Below, one piece after another: positions 10,601 through 20,862 of a stretch of DNA of 64,000 bases. Below the pieces are notes generated by a model. It was not told where the DNA came from. It saw nothing but the letters and a program-made list of their open reading frames with translations, and did no database searches. This DNA comes from Dioszegia crocea. Taxonomy: Eukaryota; Basidiomycota; Tremellomycetes; Tremellales; Bulleribasidiaceae. The stretch covers positions 1,116,001-1,180,000 of the forward strand of contig BCKK01000006.1 in the NCBI GenBank assembly GCA_001600615.1, given 5' to 3'. Each line of letters opens with the position of its first letter. Positions within the stretch are counted from its first letter, which is position 1. The position numbers were made by a program, and so were the translations under genes.

Positions 10601-12025
10601 GCAAGAGCGGATGAATCAGAGTTTGATGTATATCTCGGAATTGGAGTGTACTATTTTGGAGGTGAAGATTATTGAGGGATTGGGGACGACGGTGGATGTT
10701 GTATTGAGTAATGGGGTGATGAGGGAAGGTGATAAGATTGTGCTGTGTGGTATGGACGGTCCGATCGTCACTACTGTCAGAGCGCTTCTTACGCCTCAGC
10801 CCATGAGGGAATTGAGAGTCAAGGTGAGCTATCGCGTCTGTGAACAAGATCCTAAGCTTATACTGTAGTCCGCATATGTCCACCACAAAGAGGTTAAAGC
10901 CGCTCTCGGTGTCAAAATTTCCGCTCCAGGTCTCGAAAAGGCCATCGCGGGTGCCAGACTCTATGTCGCACAGGACGACGACGAAGTTGAGGCGTACAAA
11001 GATATGGCCATGGAAGATCTTACCTCGCTAGCTCGATTCGTCGCCAAGTCCGGTAAGGGCGTTTGGGTCCAGGCTTCGACACTGGGTTCACTCGAGGCCC
11101 TCTTGACATTCTTGCAACAGATGAAAATCCCTGTTTCGAACTTTGGGATTGGGCCTGTTTATAAGAATACGATTGTGCGATGTGCGACAATGTTGGATAA
11201 GGCGCCGGAGTATGCTGTGATTTTGGCTTTTGATGTTGTTATTGAGAAGGAAGCTGGGGAGTTGGCGCAGAAGGCTGGATTAAAGGTGTTTTCAGGTGAG
11301 CTGTTTCTCGACTTTCACTTTGCCAGATTAGGGATCAATAGCTGAAGTTCAGCTATGATCATTTACCACTTGTTCGACGCGTTTACGAAATACATGTCCG
11401 AAGTCACTGAGGCGAAACGACAAGCGGCACTGCCCAATGCTGTCTGGCCATGCCGACTCAAGATCCTACAGGCGTTTGCGCACCGAGACCCCATTATCCT
11501 CGGTGTGGACTTGCCAGAGGGGACATTGAGGGTGGGCACGCCAGTGGGTGTAGTTAAGGTGGATAAAGAGACGGGTAAGAAGGAGATTATAAAATTGGGC
11601 AAAATGTGAGTTTGTGTCGTCCAAGAGACGGGGGTCAGGCTGATGGATACCAGAACGTCGATCGAGATTAATCATAAGCCGTTTGATGTGGTCAAGAAGG
11701 GTCAAGTGGGTGGTGGGGCTGCCATCAAGATTGAACGTGCACCACATGAGGCTGCGAGGTTATACGGCAGACAGTGAGTTGAAAGCTGATCGACGGGGCT
11801 GGGAGCGATGGAGCTGTAGCTGATGAGCAGTTTCGACGATAAAGATGAGGTTGTCTCATTGTTGTCTAGGCAGAGTATAGATACGCTTAGTAAGCTGATT
11901 CTTGTCGCGTTGTCGAGGTGCGAAGATTCCAAGCTGACTCTCCAGAAACCAACTTCAGGGATAAAGTCGATATCTCCGACTGGGCACTGATAAAGAAGAT
12001 GAAGGTGGAGCAGGGGATCCCATAG
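7641..12025 (+). CDS. FUN12: Translation initiation factor eIF5B (GTPase)
   Basis: Thirteen exons, join(7641..7699, 7771..7966, 8021..8521, 8570..8617, 8675..9895, 9945..10184, 10230..10310, 10347..10823, 10869..11295, 11353..11605, 11654..11773, 11831..11889, 11946..12025), give 1253 aa. eIF5B is the IF2-type GTPase that joins ribosomal subunits at the start codon. The long N-terminus is Lys/Glu/Asp-rich with repeated DDEWPE and DDWDKSE boxes. The G domain shows G1 GHVDTGKTK, switch [12 protein letters not shown]3 DTPGHE and G4 NKID, the last split over exons 7/8. The C-terminus ends in [11 protein letters not shown], like other fungal eIF5Bs. Frame closes exactly across all junctions. At exon 3 two in-frame acceptors (8020 and 8032) are possible and differ by four codons. 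The length is a little above yeast Fun12 (1002 aa), mainly because of the charged N-terminus. Confidence 0.97.
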
Positions 12026-12137
12026 TTGGCTGTTGGAGATCTTGGAGGTCGGACGGAAAATGTGGTGATGAAGGTCGAGATTGACGGTATGCATTGTATA
12101 TATTCCTCAGATCCGTACTGTGATTAAGCCTTCGAAA

Positions 12138-12983
12138 TCATACATCCCGCCTTGGTGTCCCAGGTCGGAAGAAAGTATCCCGCATCTCTGGCTCTTCCTC
12201 TACTTCCCCACTCAGACCCTTACCCTTCGCCCATCTTGTCCTCTCCTTCTTCCTACCCAGATTGGCCAACTCAGCCGTCACTCCCCGTTCCCTCTCGTCC
12301 GTCTGAGCGCCCAGCGACCGATGGCCCACGGTCTCAGGCGGTGGGGCATATCGATCTCGGTCGCCTAGTGTTGAAGAATCAGGCAGGATCACTTGTCCGT
12401 CGTCTGTCCGAGGGAGAGCTGCGTGTTGAGCCTTGAGTCGCGCAGAGTGGATCGTAGAGGAGAGGTGGGCGAAAGTGGTGTAGCTCAGAGAAAGCGCCAT
12501 GGATACTGTAGGTGTCAGCGGCGTTAAAGGTAAGCGGCAGGGTGGAGCGTACGAGTAAACATGCCCGTCCGGACTATTCCGATATTGGCAGCTTTCGTCC
12601 TGAAGAGCTTTGGAGAGAAGTAGCCTAATGAGAAGTCAGCTGGTGTAGAGTCCCGAGCCAGGGACAACGAACCGATAGCTGCAGACCCAAACAGAGGGGG
12701 TAATATGCTCCTCGCGCTGAAGGCCTGAGAACGCATATTTCGATAATCCTTATCGGTCAATACATCGCTTGCTTGTGGTCCGTCGGGCAGAGGTAGGCCG
12801 TCGAAGAGTCTAGGACGGGGAGAGTAGGGTGTATCGGACGGTGGGCGCGAGGTGGACGCTGCAGGTGAAGCTGCAGGTCAGCATGCCTCTTCCCTTCAGG
12901 CGACACCTTCTTTTCAAGTACACACCTTGCGAATCAGGTCCATCTGCTGAGAGCGTAGCGTCTAGAACATCTTCTTGGGCCAT
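12138..12983 (-). CDS. Conserved-looking unknown protein, 227 aa, probably membrane-associated
   Basis: Four exons, complement(12138..12505, 12553..12624, 12673..12858, 12926..12983), keep one frame over three short introns. I do not recognise the family. The spliced protein begins MAQEDVLDATLSADG, runs through a Pro-rich stretch, then has two hydrophobic segments: about residues 70-92 (SILPPLFGSAAIGYF) and about 98-120 (IVRTGMFTLSMALSLSY). Both arise only after splicing, which supports the model. Basic residues between them (KLFRTK) suggest a short hairpin in a membrane, possibly mitochondrial, though this is inference. The C-terminal half is charged and disordered-looking. The start codon is 205 bp from CEG1 on the other strand, so the two share a promoter. 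The gene ends 112 bp past the eIF5B stop, tail to tail. Confidence 0.7.
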
Positions 12984-13188
12984 GTTGTACTGTGTAGGTT
13001 GCTGCTTGTATAGGGTTGTCGATCGATAGAGCTCCGGGTGATCCGCCTCCACTTCGGGCATAAAGTCCCCCGGGACCTTGACTCGACAATCCAGGCACGC
13101 ACCAACACCTAAATTCAGCCCTCGACACTGCACATACCTCACCAGCTGGACCTAGATTACACTACCGAGCACCATATAGCCATCTGAG

Positions 13189-14814
13189 ATGCCCGCTCAC
13201 TCGCCCGTTCCCGAGATACCAGGTATCCAAGCCGACCCTGACACGGCTTACCACCTCTCTGGGCGCGTTGCGACACTATGTGGCCTGTCGGGGAATAGGT
13301 TCCCAGGAGCTCAACCGGTTTCCTTCACCACTGGGAGTCTGGATTTGCTTGAGTCGATGGATTTTTGGGTGTGTGAGAAGAGCGATGGTGTGCGGTTGTT
13401 GATCTTTGTGGTCATGAATGGGCTTTCAGGCGAGCAGGAGGTGTGGCTAGTGAGTTTTTGGTCTGCGCGGAGTTGGGTCCAAGGCGATAATAGCCTATAC
13501 ATCGGAATATGTCGTGGTGTTATGAGTATGGCTGACTGTAATAGATAGACCGCAAGCAGCGGTACTTTGCTGTCAAGGGCTTGCGATTCCCACATTGGGA
13601 GCGTAGAGATGATCCGTTGACGGATACTATCCTTGATGGGGAGTTGATTATTGATATCGATGCAACGACCGGAGAGGTATGTTTATTGCCCTGTCGTAGA
13701 AGTTCTGCAGCGTATTCTAATATCTCAGTCCACACTAAGGTTCTACGCTTTCGACTGTCTGGTGATCAACGGGGAGAAGGTGATCTCGAAACCTCTCAAA
13801 TCACGCTTTGGTGTGAGTCATCACCCACAGGCAGCTAGCCAACCATCTGGACTCATCGTACTATCCGAAAGGACTTGAGCTAATACTTCAGCGACTAAAG
13901 TCATGGGTAGTTGAACCCTTCAATCGAGCTCTAGCGAAATACCCCGAATGGCGCGAAGATATCCCTTTCGAAGTCGTCGCCAAAGAGCAGGAGCTCTCGT
14001 ATCACATCAGAACAGTGTTGGATGTTCATATACCTAAGCTCCAACACGGACACGATGGGCTGATCTTTACGTGTGCGGAGAGTGAATATGTCATGGGAAC
14101 AGATGAGAAGATGTGAGTTTTGGGGAAAAGGTGATCTGCGCCTTTGAAAGCTGACTCCACTTAGCCTGAAATGGAAACCTCCATCTGAGAACTCTGTCGA
14201 CTTCAAACTTGAGCTACGCTTCCCTCCCATATCTTCCGGGTCGCACGAACCTGACTTTACCGCCAAACCTGCATTCTTCCTACATACCTGGACGGGACAA
14301 GATGCGTACGAGTACTTCGACGAGTTAGATGTGGATGATGATGAGTGGGAGAGGTGAGCTATTCAGCAAATGGATACTGGATTTGCACAAAGCTAACATG
14401 GCATAGGATGAAAGAATCAGGGGAGCAGTACGATGATCGCATAATCGAAGTATGCTGGAATACCGATGTGGGAGGATGGAAGATGATGCGTATCCGGGAT
14501 GATAAACCGCACGCGAATCATAAGAGTATCATGCAGAAGATCTTGATCAGTATAGAGGATGGAGTGGAGATTGAAGCGGTAAGCTTTAGACATCTTTGGC
14601 GATGGGACGAAAGCTGACAAGTTAGCTGTTGGCGAGATCAGATTCGATACGGACTGCATGGAAAGCTCGGGAAGCACGCTCAGCTCCTCCATCACGTCCG
14701 CCAGCGCAAAATCGGCAACCACATCCGACACCGGCGCCAGCGAGGGGTATCAGTGGAGGTGGAAATGGTGGGATGGTACAGACTCAGGGTGTCGTAGCTG
14801 GTCTACGGAGATGA
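13189..14814 (+). CDS. CEG1: mRNA capping enzyme, guanylyltransferase subunit
   Basis: Seven exons, join(13189..13449, 13545..13676, 13729..13812, 13892..14112, 14165..14353, 14407..14578, 14626..14814), give 415 aa. The enzyme transfers GMP from GTP to the 5' diphosphate end of nascent Pol II transcripts in the nucleus. The nucleotidyltransferase motif I is EKSDGVR, with the GMP-accepting lysine at K64. Motif III is the LRFYAFDCLVING region, motif IV HDGLIFTC, motif V the LKWKP segment (completed by the splice at 14112/14165). The C-terminal OB fold includes WNTDVGGWKMMRIRDDKPHAN, carrying motif VI. The length fits fungal Ceg1 (400-460 aa). The 77-bp intron at 13813-13891 could hide a small exon, but the remaining intron would be too short to splice. 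The last about 40 residues are Pro/Gly-rich and disordered. Confidence 0.96.
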
Positions 14815-14918
14815 GAAGGCGGGAGCATCCAGCAGAGTATGTGTTGTACAATCAAGCCATCATCATTGACTTTGAATCTGGGTACGGTAGTTCATTCAAG
14901 CAAAGATCCTACTGTCTA

Positions 14919-16943
14919 CTACACCTTGGCCTTCTTCAACTTGGGTTGATCATGAGAATGACCATGATGAGCGTGCTTCTTAGGACTCTCCACTTCGGCG
15001 TCAACTTCCATTTCGACATCTACCGCTCCGTCATCCCACTCCTCCCACCCATCTACATTATCAGCTTCGCTCTGACTCAGCTAGACATACCATCAAACAT
15101 CTCATACAAGTTCTCCAGCTTCTTCTCATCAGACTTTCGAGAGTTCATGAGCTAATCATCAGCCGAATTCTGTATTAGACGTACTTTCTCCCACTTTGCC
15201 CATTCAGCGTCGTCCAACAACGCCGTATTGAGAGTTTGAGTGATCAATTCCTGATCCATACTCTGACCAATGATGACAACTGACATCAGCCTCATTCGTA
15301 TTCAGACATACCTTCTTGCCTACGATCACCCCACGGTCCCAAGAAGTCCGACCTGATGGCCTGTTTAACCTCTTCATCCTCCGTCGGCCACTCCGACTCA
15401 TCCACCACGCACATCCAAGGGGACCCCCCGTTCAACGTCCACATACACCCTGCCTGACTCCATTCGCCCGAGACCCCAGGCCTAGACGCAAGCCAAACGA
15501 ACCCTTTGCTCCGAAGGACGCCCTTCCAGATGGGTGAACCGCGCTTGAAGGCGATCCGAGCGGGGAGATCCAGTTCCTCCTTCTCCGCTTGAAGCCGGGC
15601 GAAGATTTCGTCTTTCGTCTCGGGCGTCTCATCTCCTTCCTCCTCGTCTTCCTCGTCATCGTCATCGTGGCTGCCGTTGGGGTCTTGGAGAATGCAGAAT
15701 GGTTCCTTCATAAGTTCCCACAGACGCTTGGGGTGAAATGGTCTCCGAGCGGCATAGACGAAGGATCCAATTCCATACCTACTATCAGCGACATTCAAGC
15801 CAATACTTACTCTTCAGTCTCAGGCTTTGGGATGTTCCGCTTAGTGACACCTTGTGCATTCGTATAGTCCCCAGCGTCTCGAAGGGACTGTAGCCACCCT
15901 GCTCCAACAGTCGCCTTGTCGAAATCAAACAGGTTGGTGTTGATGAGTTCGGTAATGGGAATTTTGGAATAAGATGTTCGGAAGATCTTTGCTTCACTTT
16001 TCGTCAGCTCAATCGTACGGAGGACATACGGATTAAGAGTCTTAATCAACATTTCCGCCCTATCAACTTGATCCTTCTTGACCATATCGACTTTATTGAG
16101 AATGATGACATTTGCAAATTCGATTTGATCCGTCAAGCTATCAGTCAGCAAAATCCCGAGGTCGACTTACAGATCAGTGATATTCCTCTCATCCTCCGGA
16201 TCGACATCTTTACCCAATCGATCAGTCAGAAAGTCTGTCGTGTCGAAATCGGCAAGAAAGGTCGTGCAGTCTACCACTGACACGCAGGTGTCCAGTCTGG
16301 CGATTTTGGAAAGACCCCCATTTTTTATCAACTCAGCAAGACGTTGGCGGGACTTTTCGTCGATGTCTTTATCGGTCGGCAGACCTTCAAAGATCTCTTG
16401 CACGGATTGATCGGCGACGGACTCGGCGAATTCTTGAGTGAACGTTTCGGCCACCTGATGATTCAGCTGGGGTGAGGTGCTAAGGCTCACCTGAATAGGC
16501 TCAGAGATGCCTGATGATTCGATGAGGAGATAGCTGGGATTAGCAGCGTTTAGCTTTGACTCACTCGAAACTGTCCATCTCGGCAAGATTGGCAATCTCC
16601 TCTAGTAGGTCTGCTCGGAGTGTGCAGCAGATACAGCCTATTGTCAGTTGTTACCTCTATGCGACTCACCATTCTGCATCTGTACAATCTTCTCTCCTTT
16701 CTGAGTGAGTTTGTGGTTCTTGATGAGTGAAGCGTCGATCTACCGTCTCAGCTCGGGTCCATGATGATTTGGTGGCAAACTTACGTTCAATGCTCCCATG
16801 TCATTCACGATCAACGCGCATCTTAGCCCATGATCCTTGGATTTCAGGATATTGGACAGTAAAGTCGTCTTGCCAGACCCTAGGAACCCAGATAGTAGGG
16901 TTACGGGCAATCGCTTGTCGTTGATCTCGGTCGGGACAGGCAT
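14919..16943 (-). CDS. ZNG1: Zinc-regulated GTPase metalloprotein activator (COG0523/CobW family)
   Basis: Ten exons, complement(14919..15052, 15091..15151, 15185..15279, 15312..15781, 15811..16137, 16171..16454, 16491..16533, 16565..16637, 16670..16739, 16785..16943), give 571 aa. Zng1 proteins couple GTP hydrolysis to zinc transfer, notably to methionine aminopeptidase. The Walker A loop is GFLGSGKT (residues 19-26). The metal-binding CxCC is CICC at 78-81, assembled across a splice junction. Further marks are ESSGISEP, the NKVD guanine motif (ILNKVDMV) and a C-terminal CobW_C domain ([17 protein letters not shown] onward; GDRRQEVVIIGQ restored by a 32-bp intron). The tail ends in a His-rich run [10 protein letters not shown], probably an extra metal site. 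An acidic insert ([13 protein letters not shown]) splits the C-terminal domain, as in other fungal members. Several introns here are only 32-34 bp. Confidence 0.95.
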
Positions 16944-17378
16944 GGTAGCGGTAGATAAAGATGGCGAATGGAGGGAGAATATCAATCCTGCTGTTAGTAG
17001 TCAGGTGTATTAAACGGACCAGCAGTGAGTACCTCATATCTTGTCGAGAACTCAGCGGTCGTCAAACAAGCCCAATGTTACTGGTCGGGAGGTGTTGACA
17101 TGGGGGAGGATAGCATGACCGGTGAGTGCCTCATTTTCGTCGGCAGTCTAATTTCGGCGCAGACTGCGATTTTTCCCGCAGCCTCTGAGCTGAGCTTGTG
17201 AGTGACTCGACGTGCCGCTCAAGACACGGTGCGACTGGAGCTATCTGACGCAGGTATCAAATGATATAGAGAGGCATGATAGCGACATTTAATTCGGAAC
17301 CAAAAAGTGTTTCACACCAAACAGGATTTCACTGGTCTCGGCTGTTTATATGTTATGTTTTGCCCTACCTAACATCAA
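16944..17378. other. Intergenic between ZNG1 and tRNA-Asp
   Basis: No coding or RNA signal was recognised in this 435-bp stretch. It should hold the ZNG1 promoter and the upstream flank of the tRNA gene. Confidence 0.5.
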
Positions 17379-17480
17379 TTCTCAATCGTATAACGGTTAG
17401 TATGCTAGCTTGTCAAGCTTGAGTGATCAACTGCTCAAAGTCGGCCGCTGGAGACCGGAGTTCGATTCTCCGTTGGGAAG
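17379..17480 (+). tRNA. tRNA-Asp (GUC) with a 30-nt intron
   Basis: The acceptor stem TTCTCAA pairs with TTGGGAA (one T-G wobble), followed by discriminator G, as expected for Asp. The D arm is GTAT-AACGGTTA-GTAT. The anticodon arm is CTAGC-TTGTCA...C-GCTGG with anticodon GTC at 17412-17414. The T arm is CGGAG-TTCGATT-CTCCG. A 30-nt intron (17416-17445) sits after position 37, the canonical eukaryotic site; removing it restores a five-pair anticodon stem (one T-G). T runs at 17485-17488 and 17492-17496 fit a Pol III terminator. The short variable loop (AGAC) also matches eukaryotic tRNA-Asp. Confidence 0.92.
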
Positions 17481-17491
17481 TTCATTTTGCC

Positions 17492-17496
17492 TTTTT
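17492..17496 (+). terminator. Pol III terminator (T5)
   Basis: A run of five T lies 11 bp after the tRNA-Asp 3' end, with a T4 run before it at 17485-17488. This is the usual RNA polymerase III stop. Confidence 0.7.
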
Positions 17497-18285
17497 CGGC
17501 CCGGGGCATGCATAGGGTTCTGATTTTCTTTTGGTTTCATCAACCCCTGGGTCTCCTCTATGTCACGGAGGAAGGAGGGGGTTGTAGGTATGGTGGTTGC
17601 TTAGATATCGCCGTTTGAAATCAAGAGGTCGGGTGAGGGGCCTATTTTTAGAGGATCCGCCGTTGGGAAGAGTTTGTCATTTGGACTAATTTGGCGAATT
17701 GGTTGCGATATTCAGCTCGCACCACATTGTGAGCATGTATACTCGGCCTCTTGGTGTTGTTTACGGCTATGCAGCCCATGGGACCACAAAACAAATCATA
17801 TTGGATCGTCAAAGGACGAACGACTGCCACAAGTGGTCAGTGCCACTCTTACGGCATTTGCCTGCACGCCATGTGGCTATGAGGAATGTGACTGCTAGTC
17901 CCACCTACCGCCAACATTGCTGTACTGGCATTGTCAAACAACAAGGCAGATCATATATGTCTGCCTGATGCTGACTCTGAGCGCTGTGACTGCAACAGTA
18001 TGCGGGTCGGTGCTAAAAGTCTGATGATGAGCTTGTGTCGGCTCAATCAAGCGGCGAGGGTTTAGGACGGATTAGGTTGGACGGATTCTCACGAGCCTAA
18101 TCCTGTGTGTATTCGGCACCTTTTCGGTAGCGATCCATCGCGTCGGAGTTAGTGAGTACTGAATACATTAATGTCCAGACTTCTTTGCCCATTGACCTCA
18201 TCCCATAGTCAAAAAATTACCGACATCTCTCTTGGCCGGCCATTCAGCTAATCCAGATCTCAACTCCCTTCGCAATCCCGTCACA
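17497..18285. other. Intergenic, no gene seen
   Basis: Short frames on both strands show no motif or splice logic. The stretch probably includes the promoter and 5' UTR of the secreted cysteine-rich protein. Confidence 0.5.
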
Positions 18286-19310
18286 ATGCTGGCAATCCTC
18301 CTCTTTTCCCTTATACCTCTCATCAGCGCACAGACCACCCGCGGCAACACGTTCGTCGGCTGTTCCACTGCCCTCCCACCCGTATCTGCGATATACGCTT
18401 CTAACACCTTACCAACACTTGCTTCCGGGTGTGCGGTGAGTTCTTTCCATGGAACTCCCCTACTTCTCTTACTGATCTCTGCAGAATTTCTGCGCTCGAT
18501 CCCAGACCAATCCGAACATTCAATCGCCGGGCACGGTCTCTTACTCCTTCTTCACGCAAACTCCAGTCGACGGCGAGTCGCGTTGTGTGTGCGCTGCGAG
18601 TCAGGCCTTTACCCCTGCGGCCAAAGACGCGTCCGTCGCCTTGGCAGGTACCGATACCTGTCAAGAAGACGTAAGTGCGGCGGTCTTTCGAATTGGGACG
18701 ACATTTGTCTTTGACAAATGCTACGTCGAAGTACCGATTTCCGGTGTTCGGGCTACCACCACAGCAGATTTCAACGCATGCTTCAATTTCTGTCGATCCT
18801 CCACCGATCTCGCAATCTATCATCGCCCCGAAAGCAACACCTACAGCTGCTTTTGCACAGTAGGACCCTATGTGCGCCAAGGGACCTGCCAGCCTGGCAA
18901 CATCCTCTATCTCTTCACCCACTCGGCCGCTGCTGCAGCTTCCGCCTTTAATCGTCGTCGGGATATCACGCGCAACGAGGGAGGAGAATACTGCCCGGCG
19001 GGTTTGACGGCGTGTAATGTCGGAAAGAGCGGTTATGAGGCATGTCTATCCGCCAAGTCCATGTCGCAGTATAGGAACCGACCGTACAGTGCTTGGACAC
19101 TTCGTCAGAGCTTGAGGCGTGTGGAGGCTGCATGGAGGGGGAATACCGGGGTCCGGGTGTGGCTTTGCGAGGTGTCAAGTGAGTCGCGGCGCACAAATAT
19201 TCCGCTTTTGCGCGCGTGCTGATCTTATAAGCTGTCTTAAGCAGATCGACGATGAAGTGAGCATGATGACGTGCAAGGCGGGCAAGTGCGTGGATGAAGG
19301 TGCTAAGTAA
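18286..19310 (+). CDS. Secreted cysteine-rich protein with WSC-like repeats and a PriA-like C-terminal domain
   Basis: Four exons, join(18286..18435, 18485..19039, 19090..19178, 19232..19310), give 290 aa. The start MLAILLFSLIPLISAQ is a clear signal peptide cleaved after about residue 17; an in-frame upstream ATG at 18232 would bury it. Two Cys-patterned blocks follow: about 22-112 (GNTFVGCS ... CANFCARS ... SRCVCAA ... DTCQED) and about 120-200 (FDKCYVEVP ... ACFNFCRSS ... SCFCTVG ... GTCQPGN). They resemble WSC carbohydrate-binding domains. The C-terminus reads YCPAGLTACNV, GYECLDTSSELEACGGC and TCKAGKCV, the pattern of basidiomycete PriA-like secreted proteins. To get that pattern the intron 19040-19089 must use a GC donor (GAG|GCATGT). 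A GTAAGT at 18671 could be another donor, but reading through it preserves the second repeat. The likely location is cell wall or extracellular. Confidence 0.8.
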
Positions 19311-19830
19311 AGGGAATTTGGGGCTTGCGAAAAGGACAATCGGATGGAGTCTTGGGCGGACATTTGAACTATGATGAGTTTGTAGACGATCCCTTCGCTT
19401 TTGAATGACAATGAGGCACAGGATAAGCTTGTCAGCTCGAGTTTGTCGCCCAATGTTTCTGCAAGCAACCTTGACCTCATCCAGAGCCTGACCAGACGCC
19501 TCGGCCCTCGGCCGAGACGTAATCCCTGATCCTCGCCTACTTTGACCCGTATCATTGCTCAACCCCGCTTTTCCCGCTGTAGTCGTGCATGGCAAATCTG
19601 AGCTGGTTCCCTTTCGTATCTGAGGTGGATCTATGCATGATTTGATGAGATGCGTATAGCAACAGAGATTTTGGAGATTGGACCAATCAAGGCTTTACAT
19701 TTAGGCATCACACTAGCGGAAGCAGACGCTTTCCGATTACACCCGGCCGGTAACTAACCCATACCCATACATACAACCATCTACACCTACACCTACATAC
19801 ACCATCTATCCTCCTTTCACCCTATACACC
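19311..19830. other. Intergenic between secreted protein and SDH4
   Basis: No convincing gene. The minus-strand frames here lack known motifs. The end of the region is a TACAYC/CTACACC-rich stretch (about 19760-19830), probably the SDH4 core promoter and leader. Confidence 0.5.
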
Positions 19831-20862
19831 ATGTCCGTATCCGCCCTCGTCCGCCCGTCCACTTCAGCCCTGCGCGCAGGCCTAGGTTTCCGAGGAATAC
19901 ACTCATGTGCGTTCGAGCCAGCGAGTCCTTCGGAACTTGTTGTTATTTTGGGCAATTGAGATGTAGGCGCTAATGGCCACAGCTCGGATACTCGCTTTGC
20001 AATCCACAAGACCCCGGCGGGACGCTACGATTGACGCGAATGAGACTGCAGGTTTCAAGTACACACCAGGAGGACGTGAGTTGCTCCATGACCAGAGCTT
20101 TGTATCGGGCTGATCAAACTTTAGCCATCCTCAAGGGAACAGTAAACGACGCTACGGGCTTCCCATCGCCTAATGCTGCTCATGGATCTTATCACTGGGC
20201 GTTTGAGCGTGCGCTCTCGGCGAGCTTGATCCCTGTTATGGGCGCGGCGGCTGTTAGCACTGGTAGCGCATACGTGAGTTTTGTTTGGCATCTGGCTTTG
20301 GGCGGAGAATGGCTTTGTCTCAGATGACAATTGAGGCGGAATGGGTTATGCGGGAGGAAGAAGGTATGAAGGGATCACCTGGAATGGACTGGCAGGACTT
20401 TTGTTTGGGCGATTGAAATTCTAATTATTCCGAAATCGGCTTGAATCAAAGCTTATCCCACAGCCCATCATCGACGGTGTCCTCGCTGTATCACTCATCA
20501 TTCACTCTCACCTCGGTTTCGACTCTATCGTAGAGGACTATCTCCACCCTCGAAAATTCCCCGTCATTGGTCCCCTTGCCACTTGGGCTCTGAGGGCAGC
20601 GACTGGTTTGGCCGTTTGGGGTGTTTACGAATTTAACACGAACGACGTCGGTGAGTGTCTCCTACTCATATCAGGCTTAGGATCGGGTGTTGGGTTCAAG
20701 AAGAAGTGGTCGAGCATTAAGGGTGGATCGCTGGGCGAAACGTGGTCTTTATTGATTAACCCTGGTTCTGCTGAGTGGCGTATGGACCCGTGGGTGCTGT
20801 GAGAAATACAGCTGACGAATTTAGGATTGACCGAGCTTGTTGCGCGTCTATGGAAGGCTTAA
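19831..20862 (+). CDS. SDH4: Succinate dehydrogenase membrane anchor subunit (CybS)
   Basis: Five exons, join(19831..19906, 19983..20075, 20125..20273, 20464..20650, 20825..20862), give 180 aa. It anchors complex II in the inner mitochondrial membrane and helps form the heme/ubiquinone site. The N-terminus (MSVSALVRPSTSALRAGLGFRGIHSSR) is a mitochondrial presequence. Family marks are HGSYHWAFERALSASLIP (first helix and quinone-site Ser/Arg region) and HSHLGFDSIVEDYL, which contains the heme-ligand His and the conserved Asp-Tyr. Three hydrophobic helices are visible, and the C-terminus is LTELVARLWKA. Introns 3 (190 bp) and 4 (174 bp) are three to four times longer than the usual intron in this window. 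The length fits fungal Sdh4 (about 170-190 aa). Confidence 0.95.

Noticed and set aside
13835..13891. Extra small exon within the CEG1 intron (LANHLDSSYYPKG frame)
   Set aside because: It would leave a preceding intron of only 22-26 bp, and direct joining gives the family-like RFGRLKSW.
20274..20463. Possible box C/D snoRNA in the long SDH4 intron
   Set aside because: A near box C (AGATGAC) occurs, but no matching box D and terminal stem could be found.
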